Source: Hippopus hippopus (Eukaryota; Mollusca; Bivalvia; Cardiida; Cardiidae). Taken from it: a DNA stretch of 64,000 bases. Made by a program: the position numbers and the translations under genes. Below the pieces are notes generated by a model. That model was not told where the DNA came from. It was given only the letters and a program-made list of their open reading frames with translations, and searched no databases. Location: assembly GCA_946811185.2 (NCBI GenBank), contig OX328099.1:37621299-37685298 (forward strand). Reading direction: 5' to 3'. Below are positions 12,062 through 23,800 of the stretch, one piece after another (position 1 is the first letter of the stretch; every line of letters begins with the position of its first letter).

Positions 12062-12283
12062 CACTCTTTATCAAATGGTAACTTTTGTTTCCTCCAATTT
12101 GAAAGCATTATGCAGACAACTTTGAAATTAGTATAAATGAGCTGAAGATCTCTTATCATGTAGAAAACATTGTGGGAAAAAGAGAAATTGCTTGTTACAA
12201 GCAATTTCTCTTTTTCCCACAATGTTTTCAAAAGCTGTCTTCCTCATTGTTGTTAAAACACAGGATTGTTTGGTAAAGGGTTC
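12062..12283 (+). repeat. MITE, alternative-core subfamily
   Basis: The arms and ends match the main family, but both palindrome arms read GAAATTGCTTG and CAAGCAATTTC (12184-12208) in place of AAATGCTGG and CCAGCATTT. The changes are matched on the two sides, so the hairpin is kept. Confidence 0.85.
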
Positions 12284-12949
12284 AAGGCTTTGGGTTGATT
12301 GATGGGGAACAAATGTATAAATTCTACAGAAAAATTTCGGTTCAAACAAGTAATTATTATCATAATAGGCTGTCTGCCAGAATCAATAATACAATGTTTT
12401 ACACGAAATCAACCTTCCCTTTGTATCATCCTCTCTGCTGCTACAAAAATGTATCGTACAAAGCATTTTTCATTCGTCTACACTATACCAACCAATAACA
12501 TTTTGAACTTGTCCAGATCCAAAGCATTTGCATGCGACAATTTTAATGAGGTTTAAAGATAGATCTCAACAGCCTGGGAGAAAAAACACAGTTAAAGCTT
12601 TATATTGTGTATAATTGTTCAGATATTGGTCAACTACGTAAACATGGGTAAATAATCGATAAATCTGATGTATGGAATACAGAAACTCAATGGATTTGTC
12701 TACATTTAAAACCTGAAACGACAACAGCGATAGCTTGGAAGACCTACAAAGCATGAAATGCATTTTCTATCCGTCGTAATCTGCGCAACCTTGCAGCCAT
12801 CAGAGGAAACATTTGGCATGAAGATACAAGAATAATTATTATAGTTTTATAAAACAATGATGAAATGGATTAAAAACTGGCTGAAAACTGGCTAAAAACG
12901 AGTATAGGTGTATCTTTAAATGATAGGATTTGTCCCCAATATGATATTG

Positions 12950-13172
12950 CTTTTTACCAGATGACAAAAGTTTAGACTGGTCCAAATTTAAAGTATTTGC
13001 AGATGACAAATTTTATGTGACTCAAATGATGGGATTAGACTACCAAAGGGTGAAAAATATTGTGGGAAAAGGAGAAAGTGTTAGTTACCTGCATTTTCTC
13101 CTTTTCCCAAAATGTTTTTAAAAGGCTTCTTCCTTTGGATTGTTAAAAGTCAGGATTGTTTGGCAAAGGATT
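12950..13172 (+). repeat. TTAA MITE, near full length
   Basis: The copy has the long-arm motif TTTAGACTGGTCCAAATT and a moderately diverged core. It is followed at 13173-13250 by another core fragment. Confidence 0.85.
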
Positions 13173-13280
13173 ATAGGGTAGAAAATATTGTGTGAAAAGT
13201 AGAAATTGCTGGTTGCCATTATTTTGTCTGCGAATACATGTACTTCAATACATTGTACTGAGACTCTAAATTCATGTTGT

Positions 13281-13508
13281 TTAACCCTTTCCCACATGAC
13301 AAATTAGAGACCCTTTCATATTCAAAAGACCTTTAGAAGACAAATTCAAAATTGGTACAAATAAACTTAAGTGCTATGATAGGGTATAAAACATTGTGGG
13401 AAAAGGAGAAAATGCTGGTTACCAGCATTTTCTCCTTTTCCCACAATGTTTTCAAAAGCCCTCCTGCCCAGGGTCATTAAAGCTTGGGATTGTGTGGTAA
13501 GGGGTCAA
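13281..13508 (+). repeat. TTAA MITE, full length
   Basis: The copy starts with TTAA at 13281 and ends near GGGGTCAA at 13508. The core is a 67-bp near-perfect palindrome. Confidence 0.9.
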
Positions 13509-13516
13509 TAAAGGGT

Positions 13517-13733
13517 TTAACCCTTTACCAAACATTCCTGTGTTTTAATGACCCTGCTGAAGAAGGCTTTTGGAAACATTGCATGGAAAGGAGATGCTAG
13601 TGACCAGCATTTTTTGCTTTTTCCACTAGCTTTTTACAATTTCAAAGACAGAAAATCATCTTTAGAGCTACAGTAAATCTATCCTCTGCAAATATGATTG
13701 AGTCCAACATTTTTTTGTTTGGTGAGGAGTTTG
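13517..13733 (-). repeat. TTAA MITE, near full length
   Basis: The copy starts TTAACCCTTTACCA at 13517 and has a diverged core. Confidence 0.8.
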
Positions 13734-13876
13734 CAGGAATTCACTGTTTCAATCTTGAACCTGTTTCATCTTGCCAAAAGAAAGTGCACTGTGTCTGATA
13801 TTTTTCATTATGAAATCAGTATAATCTTGCCAAAATAGTTTTGAAAATGCAGTTATGTATACAGATCTTTCCTCAA

Positions 13877-14020
13877 TCCTTCACAAGACAAAACAACTTG
13901 TCTGAATTGAAAGCACTGACAGACAGCAAGTCTTTGTGGCTAAAATGATGGGATTTGTCTTCCAAAGGGTAGAAAACATTGTGAGAGAAGGAGAAAAATG
14001 TTGTGTTATAGACACATTTT
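13877..14020 (+). repeat. TTAA MITE, 3'-truncated
   Basis: The long arm and the first half of the core are present. The sequence leaves the family after GAGAAAAATGTTG. Confidence 0.75.
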
Positions 14021-14024
14021 TTAA

Positions 14025-15095
14025 AGAAAGACGACAAAAGCAATATGTATTCTCAATAATTTTTTCTGATTCTACTTGTTTCTCTGTTGATGTTGCTGTG
14101 TGCTACATGTACTTTCTATACTATTTTATTTATAACAATGACATCTCTCATTCAAGGGTTTGCCCATGTTAAAAAAATTCCAGCCTTTTTTCTCTTCCCT
14201 AGCTCTTCTCTCCAGAGAAAACTCCATAAATTACCTATACAAAATACGTACTGTTAAAAAAGCCACAGAAGATTACAGTCTTAGAGTTGATTACTTTCTC
14301 TCATAATAGGAAAATAATAACAGTCCATCAGCACATATTTTTCTGCTGTCTGACATGTCTTTTGGAAGAAACTGCCCATTAAAGACCCAATAGTGGCCAA
14401 CAAGACTATGTAGGTCTTAAAATGCATTTAAATTCAAACCATACCATTTAAAGGTATATTAAAAATATTATGAAGATGACAATCTGTTAGTGCGTGATTG
14501 GTCCATGTGTTAGTCGATGGCACAAAATTGTATTTCAAAATCAGGCAAAAAGTAAACAATAGATGTCCTGGCAACTTTTAACCTATGTAGTTTTGAAACT
14601 CATTTCTCTGCCAGCGACTAACAGTTGGACTACCCATACTATAACAGAGTGTCATCTGCACAATAATTTCCTTGCTTTTATATGTTATGATATAAATTTA
14701 AGTGCATTCAAACACTTGCTTTGTTTACTTTTGGCAACTGTTGTTACTTTAAAAAGAGGAAAGATGGGGGGGATTAATTTATATACAGACATATATGAGT
14801 GGCATTCTATCAAAAGCCAGCTTAATGCATCTTCATGATGTACTATACTTAGCAATTCATTACATAATTATGGATCAATAAAATCTGTTTTGTCTCACAA
14901 AGGACTCAATCATGATGTAAAATGATCCTTGAATATGCAGATAATTTACAAATAATTTCGACATGTCAGCCTGGGTGGACTGCCCAGGCTGACATTGGTC
15001 TAGACTTTTTTAGATGATTCAATGGTAAAACCCCCTTTAAACAGAGCATAGGTTAGAATGTATTACAAACTTTAAATAAGCTACAAGAAACTCAC
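14025..15095. other. No gene recognised
   Basis: No exon or large repeat is seen. The only structure is the hairpin at 14965-14993, listed separately. Confidence 0.35.
14965..14993. repeat. Short perfect hairpin
   Basis: GTCAGCCTGG and its reverse complement enclose a short GTGGACTG-type loop. The loop and arms resemble the larger hairpin at 19220-19282, so both belong to one family. Confidence 0.75.
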
Positions 15096-15099
15096 TTCC

Positions 15100-15300
15100 T
15101 CACCAACTACAAAATCTTAGAATTGCCCAAACTGAAATCTAACGTTGCTCAAATGTTGAAACTTGTCTTTAAAAGTATAGAGAACATAAGGAAAGGAGAA
15201 AATGATGGAAAGAAACATGTTTTCCTTTTACCACAATTTTTTCAAAAAGCTTTGTCCTCTGGGATTAAAAAAAAACATTGGGTCGTTAGGTACAGGCTTA
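15100..15300 (+). repeat. TTAA MITE, decayed
   Basis: The copy is diverged and appears to share the TTAA at 15298 with the next copy. Confidence 0.75.
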
Positions 15301-15525
15301 ACCCTTTACCACACAACGCCGACTTTTAACGACTCTTGGAAAGAAGCCTTTTGAAAACATTGCGGGTAAAGGAGAAAATGCTGGTAACCAGCATTTTCTC
15401 CTTTTCCCACAATGTTTTCTACCCTATCAAGAAAAGTTGCACCATTTGCACCATATTGAAATTATTGTCTGCAAATGCTCTCAACTTGGACAAGGCTAAA
15501 ATTTTGTTGTGTGGTAAAGGGTTAA
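15298..15525 (-). repeat. TTAA MITE, full length
   Basis: This complete 228-bp copy starts TTAACCCTTTACCACAC and ends GTGTGGTAAAGGGTTAA. The core contains GGTAACC. Confidence 0.95.
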
Positions 15526-15967
15526 TATACCTTTATGGACAACATAGATCAAGGTCTTACTGCTCAGACAGTCTGGTCATAAACCTATATCACACCTGTT
15601 GTACCAGATGCACAGGCAAAAAAACCTTTGAACTCAAACACAGCCAAAACCTTTTTTATTCATCAGCCAATAAGTTCTTTGATGCATGGACCTGAAGTTG
15701 TAGCACACTTAGAAAAAATCTCAGGTATGTGCTAAGTGAGGCCTTTGCTCACCTAGAGCCCAAGATAATAAGTTTAATTCACACCCCATACCTCAGATCA
15801 GAATGAGGTAAACAACAATGATTCTAAAGTCTACCACTTCATCTCAAACTATATCTGGTTTATCTCTTAGCATGCAAAGGGGAACATGTAAGCTGCTTTT
15901 GTGGATAGTGTAGGTCAACATTAGACTGAACAGAACATTCGCTCTGATCTTGGTCTCCACTGGTATC

Positions 15968-16196
15968 TTAACTCTTTACCACACAATCCCGACTTTTAAC
16001 GACCCTGAGAAAGAAGCCTTTTGAAAACATTGTAGGAAAAGAAGAAAACGCTGGTAACCAGCATTTTCTCCTTTTCCCACAATGTTTTCTACCCTTCTCA
16101 AAACAATTTTCAATTTTTGAGCCATATATATTTTGTCGTCTGCAAATGCTTTCAATTTGGACTGGTCTACAATTTTGTCGTTTGGTAAAGAGTTAA
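15968..16196 (-). repeat. TTAA MITE, full length
   Basis: This complete 229-bp copy has intact ends (TTAACTCTTTACCACAC and TTTGGTAAAGAGTTAA). Confidence 0.95.
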
Positions 16197-16481
16197 TAGA
16201 TAACCTGGGCATAAGTCTAGAAATGGCTTCGATCTAGAAATGGCTCTGATTGGAAATTTGATTGGAAGTTTGTCTCTGACTGCAAATATGTCATGTTTCA
16301 CTTTCACTAATGGTCAAACAGTTGTGCAATTTCAGAACTCTTGAGAAAAATACCCACCATTTCACCCATTACCATAATACACATTACTGTTGGCTCCCTT
16401 GCCAAAGTGTAGATCAAAGATCAAACTACATGTTTGGTGCAGTCTGACCTTGATCTATACTGCCCGTAATGGCAACTATAG

Positions 16482-16710
16482 AGCACTCTTTGTCATATGA
16501 CAAAAATGTTGACTTGCCCAATTGTAAGCATTTTCAAACAACTATCTAAATGTGGTTCAAGTGATGGAACTTACCTTTGATAGGGTAGAAAATATTGTGG
16601 AAAAAGGAGAAAAAACTGGTAACCAGCATTTTCTCCTCTTTGCACAATGTTTTCCAAAGGCTTCAGGTAGATTAAAACACAGGACTGTGTGGTAAAGAAA
16701 TAGGGGTTAA
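16482..16710 (+). repeat. TTAA MITE, near full length
   Basis: The left end is weak. The core reads GCTGGTAACCAGC-like with mismatches. The copy ends GGGGTTAA at about 16708. Confidence 0.8.
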
Positions 16711-17040
16711 CATCCCTGATAAAAACAATCCTGTGATTTAACCTTCTTGAGAAAAAGGCTTTTCCTACAATTTTTTTTTACCATTCAAGAACAAAACTCG
16801 TCATGTAAGTCACATCTAATTTGCTGTCTACATGTATTTTGAATTTGAGCATGTTAAAAATTATATTATCTCTTATGGGGTAAAGAATGTCGTAATAAAA
16901 AGCAGAAGATATTATCCTGCTACTATGCAAACACTAACAACTGTTTTAAAAATCATCTAGGGAAATGAAACAAATGCTTGTATCAAGCAACTGTTCTACT
17001 TCCTATGATAATCATATTTTAAAAAAAAAACACTGAAGGC
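16711..17040. repeat. Decayed MITE remnants
   Basis: A diverged minus copy lies at about 16711-16890. A core of the GCTTG/CAAGC subfamily lies near 16972-16992. Confidence 0.55.
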
Positions 17041-17202
17041 ACAATTGTATACGTTCAGATGAAAAAATTGCATTAAACTAAAATAAAAAATTAACTCTTT
17101 TGGGGTTTATTGTGATGACGTTATCTCTGGCACAATTTCCTGTGCAGCAAGAGACAAGCAGGAAGAAAATTGCCAAAAATTAAAATTACCAGTACTTCCT
17201 AG

Positions 17203-17383
17203 ATTGGCCGAATAGCCTTTAAGAAAACGTCAATGTTACACACAATATTTACCGATGAGTTAGTGAGTCTACAGCCCCTAACTCTCATATTGAAAGACGG
17301 AAGCTAACAAGATTGGCTGAATACCCTCAACAAAAACCTTGATGTTATACGATATTTACCGATGAGTTAGGGGGTTGTTATCC
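17203..17383. repeat. Two-unit tandem duplication
   Basis: Two copies about 106 bp apart share GATTGGC-GAATA and ATTTACCGATGAGTTAG. Nothing else is recognised in 17040-17680. Confidence 0.75.
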
Positions 17384-17681
17384 TTAAGCTAAATTTATTT
17401 GTCATCTTCAAATGCTTTCAATTTGGTTGAGTCCCAAATTTTATCATTTAGTAACAATTTAAATGAACTTAAATACTATTACTTACATGTTGAACAGCCT
17501 TTATTCATCATGAAAAGTTTGACATGACAAGGAATGAAAGACTTTGTCAAAATTCTCTACTTTAGATTTGTTTGCAGGGTAACATATCAAAATACCTGTA
17601 CATACTGAACAGCTATTTTTCCTCAAGAAATGTTTAAAGTGATGCGAAATTGCATAAGAAGCATACAAAATGATGTCTTAC

Positions 17682-17820
17682 TTTGGGATATTTTAGATTG
17701 AAGAATGTCTCTAAGTTTTCGAACAGGTTGAGGTCTATGCCAACTAGCGGTTTTAATATAGAGACTCCAGGCAAATCTTCAGCGACCACATTGGTGTAAC
17801 TTCGATGTAACTTCCATTTT
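17682..17820 (-). CDS. UGCG: UGCG coding exon 2
   Basis: The exon lies between a TTTCAG acceptor at 17821 and a GTAAGA donor at 17681. The 139 nt supply one base to the split Gly codon and then 46 codons ([12 protein letters not shown] to NLKYPK), ending in phase 0. The motif [10 protein letters not shown] is the strongest family signature in the fragment. Confidence 0.88.
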
Positions 17821-20800
17821 CTGAAATGAAAAATATGTTAAAATTATCGTAAAAGTAATTTGCATCCTTTTTAACTGATAATATTTGCTTGTAGAAAACA
17901 TTGTGGATACAGAAGAAAATGCTGGTTACCAGCATTTTCTTCTTTGCCCACAATGTTTTCAAAAGGCTTCTTTGTAAGGGTCGTTAAAACTCAGGATTAT
18001 GTGATAAAGGGTTTTAATGCAGGTGGCTCCTAAGACAGGTTTTACTGTACATTCAATAACATGTCTAGAATAATGTTGAAATGTTAACATTTACCAATTT
18101 GTTTCACGCCACAAAAAATGTATTAGCAACCATAAAGCTGTCACATTTATATAATGTTGACCAGTTCATAGGCTAACTATTCAATCCTCCTCCTACTTGT
18201 CTGGGAAAAAAGTGATTGGAAAAGCAAAATGGAAAGGACAGCCATTCCCTTCAGGTCATTATCACTATTCCTGCCTTTTTGCATCATACAGAAGACTTGT
18301 CAAGAAAAAATTGTGACAAAAGACATTGCTGTCTCCCATCTCTTTCTCCTAATACAGATGGCAAAATAATAGAAATGTCCAAATTGAAAGTTTTTGCAAA
18401 TAAATCTGACTCAAATGATGGGATTTTTCTCGGTAGGGTTAAAAGACATTGCCTAAAAGGAGAAAATGTTAGTTACCAGCATTTTCTTCTTTGCCCACAA
18501 TGTTTTCAAAAACCTTCCTCTTCTTATACTCAGGTATTACACATTATTTCCAATTCATCTTGAATATTCATAATTTAATACCAACGCTGATTACGAAGTA
18601 TTATGTTTCTGGAGGTAATGAGTTACCGTAATCATTATCCTGCTAAAAAAAGTTAAAAAAAAAAACTTTCAAGCCGATAGTAAAAACCTGATTAATGTTA
18701 TGTAAAAATATCTCTCTATCGGATAGTTTAGATCTAAGGTCAGACTGCAAATTCTGTGCAGTTTTGATCTACAATGTCCGCAAGTGGTCAGTGAGATGCA
18801 CTCAGTAGCTGAGGGGTTAACACATAACCAAAAACCCTGACCTTGAAAAACAAGGCATATGAAAACAGTGTTGCCAAAGAAGAAAAACATTTTGTCCTTT
18901 TCCCACAATGTTTTCAAATGTCCTTTTTCAAGGTCACAAACTTAGGATTATATGGTAAAGGGTAAAATGAGTCAATGTAATCACAATGAAATTTGCAAGT
19001 GTACAAGTTTCCATGGCAAAAAGGTTTCAAGTGACATTTCAGCCAAATTGACAGAATATGTAGGAGAAGGTTACACAAAGTTGCGTCTTTGTATGGACAG
19101 GCCTACCATCTGATTCAAAAATGGCCTGCAACATGCGAAAAGGGGCATTCGGACATTTCCGTTTTTATGTAATTTTCTGTTTTGTGCAAGTCTACTGTAG
19201 CACAAAATCTAATGTAGTCGTAAAGTGCCGTCTCGGATCAGCCTGCGTGGACTGAGCAGGTTGATCCGAGACGGCACTTTACGCAAATGTCCGAATGTCC
19301 CTTTTCGCATGTTACAAGCCATATAACCACCTGATTTTGTGCAGGGAGAAGGGTTATAGTATGGGTGTATTTGTTTGCAGGTGACGCTGCTTTCAATATT
19401 ATTTCAATTATATTGTGGCAGCCACTGCACCTATTCATGCTTCCCTAGAATTTCTGTCACCAGTGCTTCACACAATTTTCTTCCCAAGCCACTGGCTGCT
19501 TTCTTACATAACTATTGTCACATTGTCAAAACAATTACCAGCATTGAGAGAGGAATAAATTCTGTCCCAATGACTCTCATCAATCCTCAGATACATGTAG
19601 AAATTCGCCAAGCTGGGGGTTCGAACTAGCAACCCCGTTCTCAAGTCCTGTATGTGACCGACTGTGCTTTTGGGGCTTGGTTGGTTATAGCATAGGATGT
19701 AATAAACATTTTGCAAGACAACAAAATGAAGCAATAAAATGACACAATGGCTCAGGAGAGGACACTTTCCCCTTGTATTCACAACAGTCTGACAACTTGA
19801 TTTAAGATTGAATATGAGTTCATGGCTCAAATATGACGTGCAGTACTCCCTGACATGTCATTGTGCCTAAAGGCAGTGTCAACTTGGTATCTCAAATATC
19901 TGAGTTTAGAATGTGCAGTTGAGTAAAACGGACCATGACCTAACCTTTAACCTGTTCAACCCGGCAGATAGCTTTTTGCAGCATATCACTTGAAGACATC
20001 TTGGCAAACACAGAATCCATACGGATTTTAGGATTGTTGGCTGTTTTAACCCTTTACCACACAATTTTGAGTGACTTTTAATGACCCTGAAAGAGAAGGC
20101 TTTTGAAACATTGTGGGCAAAAAAGAAAAATGCTGCTAACCAGCATTTTCTCCCCTTCCCATGGCATTTTTTAATTGATCAATGACAGATACATATATCA
20201 TGATTACCACACAATTCTGACTTTAAACGACCCTGAGAAAGAAAGCTTTTGAAAACAGTGTGGGAAAAACCCGAAAGGACAAAATACTGGTAAACAGCTT
20301 TTTCTCCTTTTCCTACAATGTTTTCTAAACTTTCAGAAACAAATACACTCATCTGGCTACATTTAATTTGTCTTAGCCCAGCCTGGTGGCTCAGTGGTTA
20401 GTGGATCTGACCCGTGACCTGGAGGTTGTGGGTTCGATATCCGGTTGTGGCAAACTTTCTTCCCAGCGATTTTTTCGCCTCTCACCTCCAATGCATGTGG
20501 GAAAAGTAGTCAGTGGTTTTGGAAAGAAAGTTGTGTCAGTATTGGTGTGAGAAACCCAGGAAACACATGGGTGCGTCAGTGACCGCCATGATATGACCTT
20601 AGCTGTTAAAATGGCATTCAACTCCAGTGTACAAACAAACCTAGCTTTCAATATTGGTGAGTCTAAAATTGTGTCACGTTGTAAAGGCTTAAATTTTAAC
20701 AACTGCAAATGCTTTGAATTTGTTCCAGTCCAAAGTCTTGTTGTTTGGTAAAGTGTTAATCCTTAGGCTGCTAAGCGCGACTAAAGGATTTTTTTCGGAC

Positions 20801-23800
20801 AGCGTAGATCAAGATCAGACTGCACAGAATGTGCAGTCTGATCTTGGATCTACACTGTCCGACAAGGAGTTATGTTTCCCAAATAGCAAACTTTTGGTTT
20901 TTACTATCGGCTTGAAAGTTTCATTTCAATTATTCAGTAGGATTAGGCTTAACAGTGCAGTCTTTCCAAGTCAGCTGCTGTTGTCAATTTGTTTCAGGAT
21001 GTAAAAAGGTTTGCCTATCTTGACCATCTAAAGTCAACAGTCCTGATACCAACCATGCCTGAAGGCCTACATATTCTTTCATTGATTATTCTGTACATAG
21101 CATATAATTTCATGCCTAGAAATTAGCAACTTAACTAACCATTACATCAGTGAGGGAGTTAAATATAAGACCGATGAAAAAAATATAGAAATACTTTCTG
21201 GAAATGGCTTGTGCCATATGGCTTTGTCATTGATTCAGTTACCGGTAATTCACTGAAATTAATTTTCACAAAAGTTCATAACCTAGCAAGCTGAGGGCAA
21301 CTTCTGCTACTTGTGCCAACAGTGGCAATCCAAAATCAGGCTGCACAGAAATTGATTTATATTGCATGATTATTAGGTTACAATGTCCAGGTCAAAAAAA
21401 GATTTTGGGATAGACTCAGCCATGCCTCACTTTGTCAGTTGGCCTAATAAAGTAGTAACTTTAGCCTTCAGCATCATTTTCACCACATGAAATTTTTCTA
21501 GACTTGTCCAAATTGCAAGCATTTTGCAGTTGACATAGTAAATGTGGCACAAATAACGGTATTTGTCGGTGAAATGTTACTAAATGTCATGGAAAAGGAA
21601 AAAGAGGTGATTTACAGCATTTTCTCCTTCTCCCACAATGTTTTCAAAAGCTATCTTTTTCAGGGTTGTTAAAACTTGGGATTGTGCGCTAAAAGGTTAA
21701 AAGCAATATATTTGTGCTTAATTATGGTGACCACCTCCCATGCCTTGCATGTTAAATGTTCTACCATAACCCAGGTGCAGTCTTGACATTGAGATTCCTC
21801 GACAGAGAATGCCTTTGAAAATATCATGGAAATAGGAAAATGGTAAGCAGCATTTTCTCCTCTTCCTACAATATTTTCTACCCTCAAACACCAGACGTTA
21901 TCATTTCAGCTATATTCAGTGTCTTGTCTGCAAAACGTGTGAATGTGGAGGAGTCTAAAACTTTATCATCTGGAAGAGAGCTAGAAGTATGTAGGTAAGA
22001 ATACTTCTTGTAATGGCGATCCTCTATCCTCATACTGACACATTGAATCAAGGCCAGCTACAATAACAACAAAAATAGTGATACATGAAGGAATACTCAT
22101 GTCATTAATAAACCATTTTCTTCTTTTGTGATAATGTTTTCTCCTTGACAGCTCCATCAAATTCTATAAAACTTCAACTTATTGTTTCTCATGTCATATG
22201 ATTTCTATTACAACTTACATCTGTTTTCAGCAGTTACATAAGAGATATAGATTTTACCCCAAATAGACAATCCCATCTGTGGAACCAAGACTCAATTAAG
22301 CCTTAACTCTCTACCACAAAATCACGAGTTTAAACAACCCTGAGGAAGAAGCCTTTTTGAAGCATTTTCTCCTCTTCCCACAATGTTTTGGAACCTATCA
22401 AAGACAAATTACATCATGTGAGACACATCCAATTTCTTGTCTGTAAATGCTTTAAATCTGAACTACTCTGAAACTCTGTTGTATGGTAAAGAGTGTAAGT
22501 GCCTTTCACAGCTATAGTTGCATTTGAGGCCAGTGTAGATCAAGACCAGATTCCACAAAACTTGCCAAGCCCCAGTAGCTCAGAAGGTTGCGTACATGAC
22601 TCAAGAATATCGTATCACTGGTTCGAAACTCCAGCTCAGCCAATTTCTTTCTGAGAATTGGTAAAAGGTTCAGTCCTTTCTCACTGCTGATCACTGTTTA
22701 GACAATGGTTATGTAGGATAACAGACAATGGCTTAGGAAGAATGTATTTTGCAAAGTTTTATTGACAGAAACTTCAAGAAAACATGGATAGGCATGGCCA
22801 CCTATATATCACTGAAGTAATGTTGAAAATGGCATTAAACACCATACAATCAATCACTCAATCAATCTAAGGGAATAGCAGACAATAATTCATATGTGGT
22901 TCAAATAGTGGAAAAAACCTTTAAAAGGCTAGAAAACATTATGGGTAAAGGAGAAAATGCTGGTTACTAGCACTTTCTCCTTTGCCCCCAATATTTTCAA
23001 AAGCTTTATTTTAAAGGATCATTAAAACACAGAATTGTATTGTAAAGGGTTAAATTCAGTTTATACTGCAGGTAAGAGGAGACAAACAGATGGAATGTTA
23101 ATCATTCTGTAGCTATATCTTATGCTAGCTCATTCTAGTCTAGTCTAGACAGAACATATTGAAGCAAATAACCCATTTCCTGATTTTCCACAAATAAGAC
23201 TTTATACTTCATGTAAAAGCAGTTTTAGAAAGCATTGTGAGAATTAAAAATCAGTTGTTTTTAAGTTAGAATATGAAAAAATGATAAACCTTACTGTCAC
23301 TGAAATATGGCTGGTACTTGTTTAGTGCACTCATTATGAGCAATTTCCACTTTTGCTGCATTTTTTTTGAAAATGGTCTGTTGCAAGACAAACAAATTTA
23401 TTGGAAGGATCGGGATTTGGGCGGTATGTTAAAGCTATGGGACTTCAAATTGTCTTGCAAGAAAATTTATGTCTTGGTACTGGCTCACCCTGACAGAGAA
23501 AATGTTAACTATTTCATCATCTTGACTAGCTGCTGTCATAATGAGGTACCCCTAGAGACATTTCCATCACTCTACCCTTGATTCTATACTAAATAAGAAA
23601 ATTTTAAGACTTGTCCAAATCAAAGTATATGCAGGATACAAATCAATTTGGGCTGAAATGATTTGATTTCTGTAAGAATGATGGGTAGAAGACAGAGTTA
23701 GAAATGGAGAAAACTATTGTTTCCAGCATTTTCTCCTTTTCCCACACTTTCGCAAGCAGCTTTCCTTAACTCATTACCAAACGACAAAAAATTAGACTGG

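Noticed and set aside
14563..14838. 91-codon plus ORF
   Set aside because: AT-rich, no family resemblance, no splice or promoter support.
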